DNA of 64,000 bases from Georgenia subflava. Lineage in GTDB: Bacteria; Actinomycetota; Actinomycetes; Actinomycetales; Actinomycetaceae. Below, piece after piece: positions 17,555-27,128 of this stretch (within the stretch, counting starts at the first letter, position 1; the number at the start of each line of letters is the position of its first letter). The translations under genes and the position numbers were made by a program. Below the pieces are notes generated by a model, which was given only the letters and a program-made list of their open reading frames with translations, made no database searches and had not been told where the DNA came from. The stretch is from positions 62,001 through 126,000 of the forward strand of contig NZ_VUKD01000004.1 of the NCBI RefSeq assembly GCF_009193155.1, given 5' to 3'.

Positions 17555-18052
17555 ATGAGTCTGGCGGTCTGCCCAGGATCCTTCGACCCCATCACCCTGG
17601 GGCACGTGGACGTTGTGCGCCGCGCGCGGTCGATGTTCGACGAGGTGGTCGTCGCGGTGGCCCACAACCCCGCCAAGAAGTACCGCTTCGACGCCGAGGA
17701 GCGCGTCGGTCTCGCCCGCGCCGCCCTCACCGGGATCGACGGCGTCCGGGTGGACCTGGTTCCCGGGCTCCTGGCGACGTACTGCGCCGAGGTCGGTGCA
17801 GCCGCCATCGTCAAGGGCCTGCGCGGCGCCGCCGACTTCGACTCCGAGCACGCCATGGCCTTGATGAACCGTCACCTCAGCGGGATCGAGACCGTCTTCG
17901 TGATGGGCGACCCGACCCTGGCCCACGTGGCCTCCTCCCTGGTCAAGGACGTCGCCCGCCACGGCGGACCCGTCGACGACCTCGTCCCCTCCGCCGTCGC
18001 CGACGCGCTCCGCGCGTCGACCGTCCCGAGCCCCGCAGGAGAAGACCGATGA
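17555..18052 (+). CDS. coaD: Phosphopantetheine adenylyltransferase
   Basis: This 165-residue nucleotidyltransferase makes dephospho-CoA from ATP and 4'-phosphopantetheine, the penultimate CoA step. Hallmarks are CPGSFDPITLGHVDVVRRA with the TxGH-type site (TLGH), AHNPAKKYRF, IVKGLRGAADFDSEHAMALMNRHL and the late VASSLVKDVARHGG block. A gagggagcg RBS precedes the ATG. Its stop overlaps the next gene's ATG (ATGA). Confidence 0.97.
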   Translation: MSLAVCPGSFDPITLGHVDVVRRARSMFDEVVVAVAHNPAKKYRFDAEERVGLARAALTGIDGVRVDLVPGLLATYCAEVGAAAIVKGLRGAADFDSEHAMALMNRHLSGIETVFVMGDPTLAHVASSLVKDVARHGGPVDDLVPSAVADALRASTVPSPAGEDR

Positions 18053-18567
18053 CCACCGCAACCCAGCCCGACCAGCAGCACGCGCACGACGGAGACTCGC
18101 TGATCTCGATCCTGGACGAGCTGACCTCCATCGTCACCGCGGCACGGGCCATGCCCATGTCCGCCTCCGTGCTGGTCAACCGGGCGGAGGCCCTCGACCT
18201 GCTCGACGCCGCGCGCGCCGTGGTCCCGGAGGAGATCCAGACGGCCGACGACATCGTCGCGGACGCCGACGCCATGCTCGAGCGTGCCCGCCACCGGGCC
18301 GACAAAGTCGTCGAGGACGCGCGCGCCCGCGCCGAGGAGCTGGTCGCGAGCGAGACAGTCGTGACGCTGGCCAACGAGCGCGCGGAGCAGATCGTCGCCG
18401 CCGCCGAGGCCAAGGCGGCCAAGCTCGCGGCGGACGCCAACGACTACTGCGACCGCCAGCTCGCCCAGTTCGAGATCGACCTCGGTGCCATCACCACGCA
18501 GGTGCGTGCCGGACGCGAGGCGCTGTCCGCGCGGTCCGGGCGGGACTCCGCCGACGACGAGGGCTGA
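18049..18567 (+). CDS. Coiled-coil protein coupled to coaD
   Basis: This 172-residue hydrophilic protein has no membrane segment. After an N-terminal helix (ILDELTSIVTAARAMPMSASVLVNRAEALDLLDAAR) it has a long Ala/Glu/Arg coiled coil (about residues 65-150) resembling the stalk of ATP synthase subunit b or the C-terminal helix of DivIVA/Wag31-like proteins. The N-terminal MPMSASVLVNRAEALDLLD block recurs in actinobacterial proteins annotated as DivIVA- or ATPase-like and placed after coaD. It may act in cell-envelope or growth-pole organisation, but this is inference. Translation is coupled to coaD. Confidence 0.75.
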   Translation: MTTATQPDQQHAHDGDSLISILDELTSIVTAARAMPMSASVLVNRAEALDLLDAARAVVPEEIQTADDIVADADAMLERARHRADKVVEDARARAEELVASETVVTLANERAEQIVAAAEAKAAKLAADANDYCDRQLAQFEIDLGAITTQVRAGREALSARSGRDSADDEG

Positions 18568-19033
18568 GACACCCCGCGGCGCCGGCTCACCGGCCGGGAC
18601 CAGCCCGCTGCCCCTGCGCACCGGCTGCAGTAGCGCCACGCGGGACGGGCGTTCGAGGGCGGCGTCGTCCGCCGATGCTGCGACATCCGACCGGCCGTGC
18701 CCACGCCCGGTTGTCTCGGCGGGTCGTCGGCGCACAGAGCGTCGACGACCACGGAGTCCCGTGGCACAGGACGACCGCCGGCCCGCCCCGGCAGATCCCC
18801 ACGCGATCTCCCGGCCGCGCCAGCTCGGTCGTCGATCCGTCTGCACCGGGCCATCGTGCCGAACGGGTGCCGAACCTGTGCGCGCCAGTACTGACATTAT
18901 CGCTGGCGCGCCGAGGCCGTCGCATGGGTAGCATCAATCGCTGGTCCGCACGTCCGTACGCATCGCCCCGGTCCCCCGTCCGGGCCGCACCATCCGTCCG
19001 ACCGCGCGCCGCGCGGCTGCTGCAAGGAGTGTC
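18568..19033. other. Spacer before DUF177 with an 8-base inverted repeat
   Basis: No gene is supported here. At 18881-18910 the arms cgcgccag and ctggcgcg enclose a less GC-rich 14-base core (tactgacattatcg), which could be an operator around a -10 (cattat) for the DUF177-rnc-mutM operon or the stem of a 5' leader. A strong RBS (aaggag) precedes the DUF177 ATG. Confidence 0.5.
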
Positions 19034-19663
19034 ATGGACGCCCGATCGCCACTCGTGGTGAGCACCCACGAGCTCGGCCGCCGCCCCGGGGCGATGCGCA
19101 CCCTGGAGCGCACCGTTCCCGCGCCCGCCCACCTGGGCACCGAGGTCATCAACGTGCCGGAGGGCTCGGACGTCGCGCTCGAGGTGCGCCTGGAGGCCGT
19201 GATGGACGGTGTGCTCGTGACCGGTCAGGCGAGTGCCCAGGTCCACGGGGAGTGCGCCCGTTGTCTCCGCGAGATCGACGACGAGATGGTGGTGCCCCTC
19301 TCCGAGCTCTTCTACTACCCCGGGACCCGGCAGTCGCTGGTCGAGGAGGGCGACGAGGAGGCCGAGGAGCTGCCCACGCTCGAGGGGGAGCAGCTGGACC
19401 TCGAGCCGACGCTGCGTGACGCCGTCGTGCTGGCCCTGCCGTTCCAGCCGCTGTGCACCCCGGACTGCCCGGGACTGTGCGACCGGTGCGGCGTCCGCCT
19501 CGCCGACGCCGGTCCGGACCACCACCACGAGGAGCTGGACCCGCGCTGGTCCGCCCTCGGCTCGCTCCTCGCCGAGGTCGAGGCGGACGACGAGGCCGAC
19601 GACCGTGCACCCGAGACCCGCGACCGGACCGGCAACGGCCCCGGCAGCGCGGCCGATCGGTGA
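19034..19663 (+). CDS. DUF177 (YceD) domain protein
   Basis: This 209-residue protein matches the YceD/DUF177 family linked to large-subunit ribosome assembly or rRNA metabolism. The conserved core includes GECARCLREID and a C-terminal cysteine cluster CTPDCPGLCDRCG that probably binds zinc; the tail is acidic. The family almost always precedes rpmF (ribosomal protein L32), but here the rnc ATG follows after only 7 bases, so rpmF is absent from its usual place. Confidence 0.9.
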   Translation: MDARSPLVVSTHELGRRPGAMRTLERTVPAPAHLGTEVINVPEGSDVALEVRLEAVMDGVLVTGQASAQVHGECARCLREIDDEMVVPLSELFYYPGTRQSLVEEGDEEAEELPTLEGEQLDLEPTLRDAVVLALPFQPLCTPDCPGLCDRCGVRLADAGPDHHHEELDPRWSALGSLLAEVEADDEADDRAPETRDRTGNGPGSAADR

Positions 19664-19670
19664 TTCCTCG

Positions 19671-20522
19671 ATGAGCGGCCGGAAACGCTCGCGCGCCGAC
19701 TTCGAGCCCGAGGTGGCGGCCCGCACCGACGTCGAGACCCTCACCGAGGCGCTGGGCACCACCGTCGACGCCGAGCTCCTGGTGCTGGCACTCACGCACC
19801 GGTCGTTCGCCCACGAGGCCGGCGGCATCCCCACCAACGAGCGCCTGGAGTTCCTCGGCGACTCGGTGCTCGGCATCATCGTCACCGAGCACCTCTACCG
19901 CGGACACCCGGGCGTCCCCGAGGGCGACCTCGCCCGGATGCGGGCCGCGACGGTGAGCCAGAAGGCGCTTGCGCAGGTGGCGCGCGAGCTGGGCCTGGGC
20001 GCCTACATCCTGCTCGGGCGCGGTGAGCTCGTCACCGGCGGACGGGAGAAGGACTCGATCCTCTCCGACACCGTCGAGGCACTCATCGGCGCCATCTACC
20101 TGTGCCACGGACTCGAGCGCACCCGGGCCGTGGTCGAGCGGCTGGTCGGCCAGCTGCTGACCCAGGCGGCCCGCCTGGGCGCGGCGCTGGACTGGAAGAC
20201 GTCCTTGCAGGAGCTCTCGGCGGCTCGTGGCCTCGGCAGCCCCACGTACGTGGTCACCGGGTCCGGTCCCGACCACGCCCGCACGTTCGAGGCGGCCGTC
20301 GTCCTCGACGGCGTCGAGCACGGTCGCGGCGTCGGCAGCTCGAAGAAGGTCGCGGAGCAGAACGCCGCCGAGGACACCTACGAGCGGCTGGCGGCACAGG
20401 GCATCGACGACGTCGGGGCGGCCGCCGCCCGGTCGGTGTCCGGCGAGCTGGCGACAGCGGACGTCCCGGACGCCGCACCGGGCCCGGACCGCCCGAGCGG
20501 CACGGAAGCCGGCGGCGCCTGA
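19671..20522 (+). CDS. rnc: Ribonuclease III
   Basis: This 283-residue double-strand-specific endoribonuclease processes rRNA precursors and structured mRNAs. The catalytic signature NERLEFLGDSVLG lies near residues 57-69, the second acidic site is SDTVEALIGAIYL, and a C-terminal dsRNA-binding domain spans about residues 167-240 (DWKTSLQELSAARG ... SSKKVAEQNAAEDTYERL). It has an extra acidic/Ala-rich tail of about 40 residues. The ATG was chosen as the first start after the DUF177 stop and gives the usual family length. Confidence 0.96.
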   Translation: MSGRKRSRADFEPEVAARTDVETLTEALGTTVDAELLVLALTHRSFAHEAGGIPTNERLEFLGDSVLGIIVTEHLYRGHPGVPEGDLARMRAATVSQKALAQVARELGLGAYILLGRGELVTGGREKDSILSDTVEALIGAIYLCHGLERTRAVVERLVGQLLTQAARLGAALDWKTSLQELSAARGLGSPTYVVTGSGPDHARTFEAAVVLDGVEHGRGVGSSKKVAEQNAAEDTYERLAAQGIDDVGAAAARSVSGELATADVPDAAPGPDRPSGTEAGGA

Positions 20523-20525
20523 GCC

Positions 20526-21560
20526 GTGCCCGAGCTACCCGAGGTCGAGACGGTCCGCGCCGGGCTGGCCCGTCGCGTGCTCGGCCGGACCGTGGCCGAG
20601 GTCGAGGTCAGGCACCCGCGAGCGACGCGGCGGCAACCGGGCGGTGCTGCTGAGCTCGCCGCCCGGCTGCGCGGCCGCACCTTCACCGCTGCCGTCCGGC
20701 GGGGCAAGTACCTCTGGCTGACCGTCGGCGAGGACGACGACGGGCGCTCGCAGACTCCGCCGTCGGAGGCGCTCCTCGCCCACCTGGGAATGAGCGGGCA
20801 GATGCTCGTCCAGGAACCTGAGGGAGCACGGCGGGCCGAGAGCGAGACAGTCGCCGTCGGAGAGCATCTGGCCCCGGCGGGGGAGCGGCATCTCGACCTG
20901 ACGGCAACGCTGCCCCCGACCCTCGTGCGCGACGTGCCGGCCACCACCGCGCACCTGCGTGTGCGGCTCGCGTTCACCGACGGCGGAGAGCTCTGGTTCG
21001 TCGACCAGCGCACGTTCGGTCACCTGATGGCGGTCGACACCGTCCCGACCGGCGACGGTGCCCCGGGAGGTTACGGCAGCGACGCGGCGGTGCTGCCCGA
21101 GCCGGTCGCCCACATCGCCCGCGACCTGCTCGACCCGGCGCTCGACCGCGCGGACCTGGTCCGTCGCACGCGGGCTCGGCGCACGGAGGTCAAGCGGGCA
21201 CTGCTCGACCAGTCGCTGGTCTCGGGCGTCGGGAACATCTACGCCGACGAGGCACTGTGGCGCGCCCGCCTGCACGGCACCCGGCGCACGGATCTCCTGC
21301 GCCCGGCTCAGCTGCGGGACCTGTTCGACGCCGCGACCGAGGTGATGACCGAGGCGCTCGCGGCGGGCGGGACCTCCTTCGACGCCCTCTACGTCGATGT
21401 CGACGGCGCCGCCGGCTACTTCGCCCGCTCGCTCGCGGTATACGGACGGGTCGGTCGACCCTGCCCGCGCTGCGGAGCGACGCTGCGGCGCGAGGAGTTC
21501 ATGAACCGCAGCTCCTTCTCCTGCCCGCGGTGCCAGCGCCGTCCGCCGGTACGCGCCTGA
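20526..21560 (+). CDS. mutM: Formamidopyrimidine-DNA glycosylase
   Basis: This 344-residue DNA repair enzyme excises 8-oxoguanine and cleaves the abasic site. It has the N-terminal [13 protein letters not shown] with the catalytic Pro and Glu, the H2TH region [24 protein letters not shown], and the C-terminal zinc finger CPRC-x16-CPRC containing the invariant Arg. It is about 50-60 residues longer than typical Fpg proteins because of insertions at about residues 70-80 and 100-130. The start is GTG, 3 bases after rnc. Confidence 0.95.
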   Translation: MPELPEVETVRAGLARRVLGRTVAEVEVRHPRATRRQPGGAAELAARLRGRTFTAAVRRGKYLWLTVGEDDDGRSQTPPSEALLAHLGMSGQMLVQEPEGARRAESETVAVGEHLAPAGERHLDLTATLPPTLVRDVPATTAHLRVRLAFTDGGELWFVDQRTFGHLMAVDTVPTGDGAPGGYGSDAAVLPEPVAHIARDLLDPALDRADLVRRTRARRTEVKRALLDQSLVSGVGNIYADEALWRARLHGTRRTDLLRPAQLRDLFDAATEVMTEALAAGGTSFDALYVDVDGAAGYFARSLAVYGRVGRPCPRCGATLRREEFMNRSSFSCPRCQRRPPVRA

Positions 21561-21672
21561 GCCGCTGGCACGCGTCCAGAAGGTCCGAATCGTCCGGGCC
21601 AGACACGCCGCAGGATCCCCGTCACCGGCCTGAAGACCGGGACGGCACCCGATCTTGGGTAGTCTCAGGACC

Positions 21673-22332
21673 GTGCCGAACACCGACGAAACGCAGCACC
21701 AGCGCGACATTCGCGTCATGATCATCGACGACCACGAGGTCGTCCGGCGAGGCATCGCCGAGATCGTCGACCGGGCCGACGGCCTGACCGTGGTCGCCGA
21801 GGCCGGCTCGGTCGCAGAAGCCGTGCGGCGCGCCGAGCTCGTGCGTCCAGAGGTGCTCCTCGTGGACCTCCAGCTCCCGGACGGCACGGGTATCGACATC
21901 ATCGCGACGCTGCGTGACAAGGTGCCGGACGCCCGTCCGATCGTGCTGACGTCCTTCGACGACGACGATGCGCTCGCCCAGGCGCTGAACGCCGGCGCAA
22001 AGGCGTACCTGCTCAAGACGGTGCGCGGCGCGGAGATCGCCGACGTCGTCAAGGCCGTGGCTGCCGGGCGCACCCTGCTCGACGAGCGGACCGTCACCCG
22101 TCGCCGCGCCGACCACGAGGACCCGACGGCGGACCTCACACCGTCCGAGCGCCGCGTCCTCGAGCTCATCGGCGACGGGCTCTCCAACCGGGAGATCGGC
22201 GAGCGTCTGGGGGTCGCCGAGAAGACCGTGAAGAACCACATCACGTCGCTGCTGAGCAAGATGGGCCTGCAGCGGCGCACACAGGTCGCGGCGTGGGTCG
22301 CCGGCCAGCGCGCCGCCGGCTGGCGCGCCTGA
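21673..22332 (+). CDS. DevR/DosR-like LuxR-family response regulator
   Basis: This 219-residue NarL/FixJ regulator has a receiver domain with the acidic pair in VMIIDDHE, phospho-acceptor in VLLVDLQLPDG, conserved Thr/Ser in IVLTSFD and Lys in AYLLKTV, then a linker and a C-terminal LuxR helix-turn-helix (LTPSERRVLELIGDGLSNREIGERLGVAEKTVKNHITSLLSKMGLQRRT, residues about 155-205). The EKTVKNHI...KMGLQRRTQ pattern is close to mycobacterial DosR/DevR. The likely partner kinase lies 2.3 kb away, with a DrrAB transporter between them. The GTG start was chosen for length and its nearby purine-rich site. Confidence 0.88.
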   Translation: MPNTDETQHQRDIRVMIIDDHEVVRRGIAEIVDRADGLTVVAEAGSVAEAVRRAELVRPEVLLVDLQLPDGTGIDIIATLRDKVPDARPIVLTSFDDDDALAQALNAGAKAYLLKTVRGAEIADVVKAVAAGRTLLDERTVTRRRADHEDPTADLTPSERRVLELIGDGLSNREIGERLGVAEKTVKNHITSLLSKMGLQRRTQVAAWVAGQRAAGWRA

Positions 22333-22546
22333 CCGGAGCACCGCCAGCTGCTGCCCAGACTCGGCACGCCTCGGCAGGCGCCGCCTGATCCGGCACGCCT
22401 CGGCCCGACTTGCGTGCCCGCCACCCGCTGGCCTCCGCTGTGTGTGCCGGCCTGGGCACCCGGGCCTTCGGCGAAGTCGACTGACCCGCTGGTCGGTCCG
22501 CCACGCAGGTTGAGCCGATCCGAGGACCGCGGACGAAGGCCGTGCC

Positions 22547-23374
22547 TCAGTTGCGGTTGCGGTAGATGCGCATGGCGATCGGCGCGAGGATCGCGGTCAG
22601 CACGGCCGAGACGACCAGCGCCCAGACCACGTCGCCGAACGAGGCCGTGCCACCCATCAGCCCCCGTACCGCTGTCACGAGGTGCGAGACCGGGTTGATC
22701 TCGACCCAACCGCGCAGTACCGACGGCATGGTCTCGGGGGAGACGAAGATGTTGGACGCGAACGTCAGCGGCATCAGCACCAGCATCGAGACGCCCATCA
22801 CCGCGTTGGGCGTGCGCATGAGCAGGCCGAGGATGATGAAGATCCAGCTCAGCGAGAACGCGAAGACCAGCAGCAGCGCCACCGCCGCGATCACGCCGAC
22901 CACGCCGCCCTCGGGCCGGAAGCCGAGCGCGAGACCCAGGCCCAGGGTGATGGCCGAGGCGATGGTGTAGCGCACCGAGTCCCCGATGAGCGCCCCGACG
23001 ATCGGCGCGGGCCGCCAGATCGGCAGCGACCGGAACCGGTCGAAGACGCCCTTGGAGATGTCCGTGTTGATGGTGAAACCGGTGTATACCGTGATGATCA
23101 GCACCGTCTGCACCAGGATGCCCGGGAGCAGGAACTGCAGGTAGGTGCGGGTGTCGCCCGCGATCGCCCCACCGAAGAGGTACGTGAACATCAGGGTGAA
23201 GATGATCGGGCTGAGCGTGACGTCCATGAGCTGCTCGGGGACGTGCTTGATCTTCAGCAGCGCCCGGTGGGTGAACGTCAGTGTCGAGCTCAGCGGTGAC
23301 GAGCGCTCCGGCCGGACCGGGACGGCGATCGCTTCGCGCAGCGCCGTGTTCTCGCCGATGTCGAGGGTCCTCAT
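22547..23374 (-). CDS. ABC-2 type permease (DrrB-like)
   Basis: This 275-residue membrane subunit has six hydrophobic segments and the ABC-2 signature region ([45 protein letters not shown]). It matches the DrrB daunorubicin-resistance family of drug or lipid exporters. The ATG overlaps the stop of the ATPase gene (ATGA), so the two are coupled and form one exporter. Substrate unknown; DrrAB-like pairs also export glycopeptidolipids and other metabolites. Confidence 0.9.
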   Translation of the reverse strand: MRTLDIGENTALREAIAVPVRPERSSPLSSTLTFTHRALLKIKHVPEQLMDVTLSPIIFTLMFTYLFGGAIAGDTRTYLQFLLPGILVQTVLIITVYTGFTINTDISKGVFDRFRSLPIWRPAPIVGALIGDSVRYTIASAITLGLGLALGFRPEGGVVGVIAAVALLLVFAFSLSWIFIILGLLMRTPNAVMGVSMLVLMPLTFASNIFVSPETMPSVLRGWVEINPVSHLVTAVRGLMGGTASFGDVVWALVVSAVLTAILAPIAMRIYRNRN

Positions 23375-24378
23375 CGTGCTTCCTCCGTCGCGTATGCCGG
23401 CTCGGCGTGCCCCGCTGTCGTCTCCTCCGGCTCCGGCACCTTCCCGGTGAGAGCGAGGAATACCTCGTCCAGGCTGGGCTGGCCGAGGCTGAACTCCGGC
23501 ACCGCGATGCCGGCGGCGTGCAGGGCCGGCAGCACCTGGGCGACCGACTGCTCGTTCGCCTCCGGCACCTGCGCGTCCAACGAGGTCGACTCGGCTCCGA
23601 GGGTGACCGAGCCGCCGAGGACCTCGCCGACGATCCGGGCGGCTTCCTCGCGCTGGGCCGGATCGGCCACGCGCAGGTTCACGGCACCCGAGCCGACCGA
23701 GGCCTTGAGCTGGGAGGCGGTGCCCTCGGCGATGACCTTGCCGTGGTCGATCACGGCGATGCGGTCGGCGAGCTGGTCCGCCTCGTCCAGGTACTGGGTC
23801 GTCAGCAGCACGCTCGCACCCTCCCGCACGAGCAGCCGGACGATGTCCCACACCTGGTTGCGGCTGCGTGGGTCGAGCCCCGTCGTCGGCTCGTCGAGAA
23901 AGAGCACCTTCGGGCTCATCACGAGAGACGCGGCCAGGTCGATACGTCGTCGCATGCCGCCGGAGTAGCTCTTGACCTGTTTCCCGGCGGCCTCGCTCAG
24001 GTCGAATGCCGCGAGCAGGTCCTCGGCCCGCTTCCGCGCGGCGGCCCCTGAGAAGCCGTACAGCCGCGCGAGCACGGTGAGGTTCTCGGTGCCGGTGAGG
24101 TCCTCGTCGACCGAGGCGTACTGCCCCGTCAGGCCCACGTTCGTCCGCACGGCGTCGGCCTCGGTGAGGATGTCGTGCCCGAGCACGCGCGCGCTGCCCG
24201 CGTCGGGGCGAAGCAGCGTGGCGAGCATGCGCACCACAGTCGTCTTGCCGGCGCCGTTGGGGCCGAGAACTCCGTACACGGTTCCGGCGGGAACGGCCAG
24301 GTCGACGCCGTCGACCGCCTTGGTCTCGCCGAAGTGCTTGACCAGGCCGGTGGCCTCGATGGCCAGCTCAGCAGTCAC
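23371..24378 (-). CDS. ABC transporter ATP-binding protein (DrrA-like)
   Basis: This 335-residue ATPase has Walker [10 protein letters not shown] near residue 40, Q-loop [12 protein letters not shown] typical of DrrA, signature [12 protein letters not shown], Walker [12 protein letters not shown] and switch [15 protein letters not shown] (Gln in place of the His common elsewhere, as in DrrA). The C-terminal ~100 residues carry the DrrA-specific regulatory domain. It forms an exporter with the following permease. Position between a DevR-like regulator and DevS-like kinase suggests, but does not prove, shared control. Confidence 0.92.
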   Translation of the reverse strand: MTAELAIEATGLVKHFGETKAVDGVDLAVPAGTVYGVLGPNGAGKTTVVRMLATLLRPDAGSARVLGHDILTEADAVRTNVGLTGQYASVDEDLTGTENLTVLARLYGFSGAAARKRAEDLLAAFDLSEAAGKQVKSYSGGMRRRIDLAASLVMSPKVLFLDEPTTGLDPRSRNQVWDIVRLLVREGASVLLTTQYLDEADQLADRIAVIDHGKVIAEGTASQLKASVGSGAVNLRVADPAQREEAARIVGEVLGGSVTLGAESTSLDAQVPEANEQSVAQVLPALHAAGIAVPEFSLGQPSLDEVFLALTGKVPEPEETTAGHAEPAYATEEAR

Positions 24379-24635
24379 GATTCTCTCCAGGTGCTCGTCG
24401 TTGCAGCGGTCGTGGTCGTCCGCGAGCCGATCGGCGCGACGGCCGGGGGCAGTTGGGGTACGGGAGGAAACGCTACGTGGCCGGCGTGCGTATGGGCGAG
24501 GTCATATCGCCCACGGCGGACGACCCGGACGTGTCGTGGCCGGTCTGTGGCTGCCCCCGGGGCAGGTGGCCGAGGGGCCGGCACGACGGCGAGCGCCAGG
24601 ATCAGCGCCCGAGCGCCTCTTCCGGTGCGGTCACC

Positions 24636-26507
24636 TCAGGTGAGCGGGACCTGCCAGCTCAGCAGCGACCCGGAGCCGGACTCGGGCGCTCCCATCGAGA
24701 ACGTTCCGCCGTGCCGGCGGGCTCGGGCCGCCAGGTTCCCCAGGCCGGATCGGCGCGAGACCGCCGGGTTCACGCCCACGCCGTCGTCGGTGACGTCGAC
24801 GATCACCCGACCGGTGAACCCGTACCCGAGCACGCTCACCCGCACCTGCACGGAGGAGGCCTTGGCGTGCCGGGCCGCGTTGGACAGGCCCTCGCGGACG
24901 ACGGCGACGACGTCGTCTGCGATGTCCGAGCCGACCCGGTCGTCGACGAGCGTGGTGAGCGAGGCCTGCTCGGCGTCGTCGGTGATGACCGTGCCGTCGA
25001 CGTCGATGATGAGGGAGGGGGCGTAGCCCAGCGCGGTGCGGGCGAGGGAGGCCTCTCGGCGTAGCCGCTCGACCAGCACGACGGCGGCGTCCGGCTCGCG
25101 GAGGGAGTGCACGATGGCGCGGATCTGCTTGACCGACTCGTCGACGCTGCTCAACGAGTCCTCGACCAGCTGCGCCAGCTCGTCGTGGCCGCGCTCGGTC
25201 AGGGTGGCCTGGGCCGAGGCCAGCTGCATGCCGGTGGCGAAGAGCTGCTGGATGGCGAGGTCGTGGAGGTCGCGGCCGATGCGGGCCCGCTCGTCCAGCA
25301 GCGACGCGACGTCCTCGGCGTGCCGTGCGCTGGCCAGCTCCAGGGCGAGGGCGGCCTGCCCGGCGACGGACTCGGCCATGGCGAGGTCTGCCCGGTCGAA
25401 CTCCTTGCCGCCGATGCGCCGCAGGAGCAGGATCACCCCGCGGCCCTCGCCGCGCAGCATCATGGGCGCGTAGAGGGCGGGGCCGAACTGCGCGAGCTCG
25501 GGCAGGCGGAGCGTGCGCAGCCTGGTGAGGGAGTCCACCACGAGCCCGGCACCCTCCTTGAGGACCGTCATCGCCCGACCGTCCGGCGGGAAGACGAGCC
25601 CGACCAACGACTGGGCGTGGTGCCCGTCGGCGATCTCGCAGGCCCAGGCGTCGCCGACCGAGGGCAGGATGATCAGCGCCGTGTCGGCCTCGGAGACCTC
25701 ACGCAGCCGCGCGGCGATCATCTCCAGGGCCTCCTCCTCCTCGGTGCCCTCGAGCAGGGTGGTGGTGATGTCCTGGCTGACGGAGATCCAGCGCTCGCGG
25801 TTGCGGGCCTCGCTGTACAGGCGCGAGTTCTCGACGGCGACGGCGGCCGCCTCGGCCAGCGACATCATGTCCTCGGCGTCCTGCGCCGAGAAGCCACCGG
25901 GCTTCTCCGAGAGGTACAGCCGGCCGTAGACCTGCTCGCGCACGCGCACAGGCACGCCGAGGAAGGAGTACATCGGCGGATGTCCGGGCGGGAAGCCGCC
26001 GAAGTCGGGGTGCTCGGTCAGGTCGTCGAGGAGGAGCGGGCCGTCGACCGGGATCGCACCGAGCACGCCGCCACCCCTGGGCGGGTGCTTCAGGGCCCGC
26101 TGCTCCTCCTCGGTCATCCCCACCTGGACGAACGCCGTCGTCCCGCCGCGGCTGTCCAGCACGCCCAGCGCCGCGTAGCGGGCCCCCGTCAGGCGGGCGG
26201 CCCGGTCGACGAAGCTGCGCAGCGCCTCGGTGACGTCGAGGTGCGACGCCAGGTTCAGGGCCGCCCCGAAGAGCGAGAAGTCGGCGCCCGCGACGTGCTG
26301 CTCGTCGGCCGCGCCCGCGGCGTCGATGGCCTGGCTCAGGCGGTAGCCGTGCGGGTCGGAGTCGAGCACCGTCGCACGCGGCCGGGCCGCGTCCGCCGAC
26401 GCCCCACCACGGCCGCCGGCGCCCCCGTCGTCGCCAGCGGTATCCCTGCCGTCCGACGCTCGGTGCACCGGGCAGCCACCGGGGTTGCCCGCGTCGTCCG
26501 TGCTCAT
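24636..26507 (-). CDS. DevS/DosS-like double-GAF sensor histidine kinase
   Basis: This 623-residue cytoplasmic kinase has no membrane segment. After about 65 disordered residues it has two GAF domains (about 75-230 and 250-400), then the HisKA_3 block IGRDLHDLAIQQLFATGMQL with the phospho-His near residue 415, and an HATPase_c domain (NAARHAKAS ... DDGVGVNP ... [14 protein letters not shown]). GAF-A contains the HPDFGGFPPGHPPMYSFLGVPVR stretch, close to mycobacterial DosS/DevS where GAF-A binds haem; a conserved His here could be the haem ligand but I cannot assign it with certainty. The likely partner is the DevR-like regulator upstream. Confidence 0.88.
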   Translation of the reverse strand: MSTDDAGNPGGCPVHRASDGRDTAGDDGGAGGRGGASADAARPRATVLDSDPHGYRLSQAIDAAGAADEQHVAGADFSLFGAALNLASHLDVTEALRSFVDRAARLTGARYAALGVLDSRGGTTAFVQVGMTEEEQRALKHPPRGGGVLGAIPVDGPLLLDDLTEHPDFGGFPPGHPPMYSFLGVPVRVREQVYGRLYLSEKPGGFSAQDAEDMMSLAEAAAVAVENSRLYSEARNRERWISVSQDITTTLLEGTEEEEALEMIAARLREVSEADTALIILPSVGDAWACEIADGHHAQSLVGLVFPPDGRAMTVLKEGAGLVVDSLTRLRTLRLPELAQFGPALYAPMMLRGEGRGVILLLRRIGGKEFDRADLAMAESVAGQAALALELASARHAEDVASLLDERARIGRDLHDLAIQQLFATGMQLASAQATLTERGHDELAQLVEDSLSSVDESVKQIRAIVHSLREPDAAVVLVERLRREASLARTALGYAPSLIIDVDGTVITDDAEQASLTTLVDDRVGSDIADDVVAVVREGLSNAARHAKASSVQVRVSVLGYGFTGRVIVDVTDDGVGVNPAVSRRSGLGNLAARARRHGGTFSMGAPESGSGSLLSWQVPLT

Positions 26508-27128
26508 CGTCGTACTCCTCCTGTTCCGGGGGCCGGCGGCGCCTCGGCACGACCAGGCGGCCCGCGCGCACCCGGCCCGATCACGGTAGCCGGTCGCTCG
26601 TGCGTGCCGCGCTGCAGGCCGGGGGCGGCGTCGAGGCAACGCAGCGGGCGTCCCGGGCCGAGCGAGCGTGAGCCCACGCGCCGACGGCCGAGGGGAGACA
26701 GGCGTCCGGGGGAGCGGGCCGGCGTCCAGGGGCCGAAGTGACGCCGTGACAGTGCAGCAGGTGTCCAGCGTGCGGACGGGCGGCGAGTTGGCCACGCCGT
26801 CGTGAGGGTGCTGTGCGATACTTCGAGTGGTCGGAGAGCAGCTCCACACCCCGTTCTCCGGTCCGACGACGTCGCGACCGCCTCGGTCCTGGTCACCTCG
26901 CGCCGCCTCGCCATCCGGGCGAGAGCGCTGCAGCAGGGGTCGGGAAACCGGGGCAGCACCGCACCGCCCACCCGGGAGGTCGGCAGGCCGCCCCGTCCGT
27001 CGGCGTCCGGTACGCGCAGTGCGCGCCGGTCGTAACTCAGGACTTCCGTCCTCGGCCAGCCGAGGACGACGAACCGCCCACGGGCGCCGATGGGTGTGGA
27101 CGGCGGCCGGGGTGGAGGGGCATACCCC
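26508..27128. other. Divergent region upstream of rne; long leader likely
   Basis: No gene is supported in these 620 bases. A candidate extended -10 (tgc-gatact) for rne lies at 26814-26822, about 300 bases before the rne ATG, without a good -35. If used, the message would have a 5' leader of about 300 bases; autoregulation through a long leader is known for E. coli rne. The far end should hold the promoter of the leftward kinase gene. Confidence 0.35.
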
